Under the pieces are notes generated by a model, which did no database searches, was not told the origin of the DNA, and worked only from the letters and a program-made list of their open reading frames with translations. Positions 6,040-7,026 of a stretch of 7,026 nucleotides of DNA are shown here, one piece after another (within the stretch, counting starts at the first letter, position 1; each line of letters begins with the position of its first letter). The position numbers and the translations under genes were made by a program. The stretch is from a bacterium (GTDB taxonomy: Bacteria; Hydrogenedentota; Hydrogenedentia; Hydrogenedentiales; SLHB01), in NCBI GenBank assembly GCA_024231375.1, contig JAAEQP010001040.1:1-7026 (forward strand), read 5' to 3'.

Positions 6040-7026
6040 ATGAGAAGTCGCACGTCGCCCCTACGCATCGCCGCCCTATCCGTCCTATCGGTCCTATTCG
6101 TCGTATCCCACGCTCACGCCGATCAATCCGACGCCGCCCGCGGTCTCCTCAACCGCCTCATCCCCGACCGCGCACAAGACTTCCAGGTCGAGAGCATCCC
6201 ATCCCAGGACGGCCTCGACGTCTTCGAAATCGAAGCGTCCGACGGTACCGTCACCCTTCGGGGATCCACCGGCGTGGCCATTGCATCCGCCCTCAACTGG
6301 TATCTGCGCGAATACGCCCATTGCAACGTCTCGTTCCGCGGAAACCAACTCGACCTCCCGGACCCGTTGCCCGATGTCGAGGGCACAGTCCGCATTGTCA
6401 CGCCATTCAAACACCGGTACTGCTTCAATTTCTGTTGCTTCAGCTACTCCATGGCCTGGTGGGACTGGGCTCAATGGGAGCGCGTCATCGATTGGATGGC
6501 GCTTCACGGCATCAACATGCCCTTGGCCGTCACCGGACAGGAAGCCACGTGGCAAGCCGTGTACCGCGATCTGGGTCTCACCGACGAAGAGATCGGCCAA
6601 TTCTTCGTGGGCCCCGCCTTCCTGCCCTTCGGATGGATGGGATGCATGGACGATTGGTGCGGTCCCCTTCCCCAATCCTGGATTGACGATCACCGCGAGT
6701 TGCAGCAGAAGATCCTCGCTCGGGAACGTGAGTTCGGCATGACGCCCGTACTTCAAGGCTTCACGGGCCACGTCCCGGAAGCCCTGACGCGCGTCTTCCC
6801 AGACAGCACGTTCGAGAAACTGCCGAGTTGGTGCGGATTCCCCGGCACCACCTTCATCAACCCCGCGGACCCCTTGTTCCAACGAATCGGCTCCGCCTTC
6901 ATCGAAAAGCAGCAAGCCCAATACGGCACCGACCACTTCTACGCGTCGGACACCTTCATCGAGATGTCCCCGCCCAGCAACGACCCCAAGTTCCTCTCCA
7001 CCATGGCCGACGCCGTCTACAAAGCC
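6040..7026 (+). CDS. GH89 alpha-N-acetylglucosaminidase (NAGLU family), 5' part
   Basis: The first 329 codons are present and the frame runs off the right edge. Family members are usually about 700 residues or longer, so roughly half is missing. A signal peptide is visible: basic MRSRTSPLR, a hydrophobic core, and cleavage after HAHA near residue 27, giving an exported enzyme. Residues about 30-110 fit the small alpha/beta NAGLU N-terminal domain. From about 122 the TIM-barrel domain begins, with family signatures FSYSMAWWDWAQWERVIDWM, ALHGINMPLAVTGQEATWQ, FFVGPAFLPFGWMG, GPLPQSW, GMTPVLQGFTGHVPEA and GTDHFYASDTFIEMSPPS. Glu308 in the last motif aligns with Glu316 of human NAGLU, one of the two catalytic glutamates; the other would lie beyond the window. 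The family removes terminal alpha-GlcNAc from heparan sulfate or mucin-type glycans. It is divergent from the dihaem operon and has its own promoter. Confidence 0.95.
   Translation, partial: MRSRTSPLRIAALSVLSVLFVVSHAHADQSDAARGLLNRLIPDRAQDFQVESIPSQDGLDVFEIEASDGTVTLRGSTGVAIASALNWYLREYAHCNVSFRGNQLDLPDPLPDVEGTVRIVTPFKHRYCFNFCCFSYSMAWWDWAQWERVIDWMALHGINMPLAVTGQEATWQAVYRDLGLTDEEIGQFFVGPAFLPFGWMGCMDDWCGPLPQSWIDDHRELQQKILAREREFGMTPVLQGFTGHVPEALTRVFPDSTFEKLPSWCGFPGTTFINPADPLFQRIGSAFIEKQQAQYGTDHFYASDTFIEMSPPSNDPKFLSTMADAVYKA
6076..6111. repeat. Degenerate 9-bp tandem repeat encoding the GH89 signal-peptide core
   Basis: Four consecutive units are CTATCCGTC, CTATCGGTC, CTATTCGTC and a decayed GTATCCCAC. 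They are in phase with the codons and encode LSV-LSV-LFV-VSH, residues 13-24, so the hydrophobic core of the signal peptide is itself a three-residue repeat. The unit matches the repeat at 2005-2040 closely, including the decayed last unit with its run of Cs. Confidence 0.6.

Noticed and set aside
6032..6043. A three-codon mini-ORF (ATG at 6032) overlapping the GH89 start.
   Set aside because: The ribosome binding site abuts this ATG with no spacing, so initiation there is unlikely.
5859..6686. A 275-codon plus-strand frame with Arg/Pro-rich repeats such as RPIRPIGPI.
   Set aside because: It is a shifted reading of the GH89 gene and its upstream region; the repeats come from the 9-bp array read in the wrong frame.
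6094..6936. A 280-codon minus-strand frame.
   Set aside because: It is antisense to the clear GH89 coding region and has no independent family signal.

Overview
This is a GC-rich bacterial window with four genes. All four look like secreted or periplasmic proteins, judged from visible signal peptides or from family. The mix is a sulfatase, an alpha-N-acetylglucosaminidase-like glycosidase, and a very large hydrazine-synthase-alpha-like (HzsA-related) c-type cytochrome carrying a formylglycine-generating-enzyme (FGE) fold domain. It resembles gene sets of polysaccharide-degrading Planctomycetes, Lentisphaerae, Verrucomicrobia or Hydrogenedentes-type bacteria. That taxonomic guess is inference from gene content and base composition only.

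Layout: the 3' end of a sulfatase gene (1-238, +) converges on a minus-strand two-gene operon. Between them lie about 210 bp that can form a strong bulged hairpin (378-408). The operon reads from 5811 down to 450. Its first gene encodes a 1329-residue multidomain protein: signal peptide, glutamine-amidotransferase/ThuA-like fold, HzsA-like beta-propeller, two CxxCH haem motifs and a C-terminal FGE/SUMF1-type domain. Thirteen bases further on comes a 452-residue exported protein of unknown function with helical, HEAT-like repeats. A 228-bp divergent intergenic region (5812-6039) separates the operon from a plus-strand GH89 gene (alpha-N-acetylglucosaminidase, NAGLU family), which starts at 6040 and runs off the right edge. 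This intergenic region holds a good sigma70-type promoter for the GH89 gene and a weaker candidate for the operon.

How the genes may fit together: GH89 enzymes remove terminal alpha-linked GlcNAc from heparan sulfate or mucin-type glycans, and sulfatases strip sulfate esters from such glycans, so the flanking genes suggest sulfated-glycan catabolism. The dihaem fusion protein and its HEAT-like partner have no established function. Its FGE-fold domain lacks both catalytic cysteines, so it should not be read as the maturase of the neighbouring sulfatase.

The most notable points are the three-module architecture of the 1329-residue protein, the inactive-looking FGE domain, and a degenerate 9-bp (three-codon) repeat. 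The repeat occurs in the signal peptide of the GH89 gene and again in a loop of the FGE domain. No RNA genes, CRISPR arrays, insertion sequences or transposase genes were seen.
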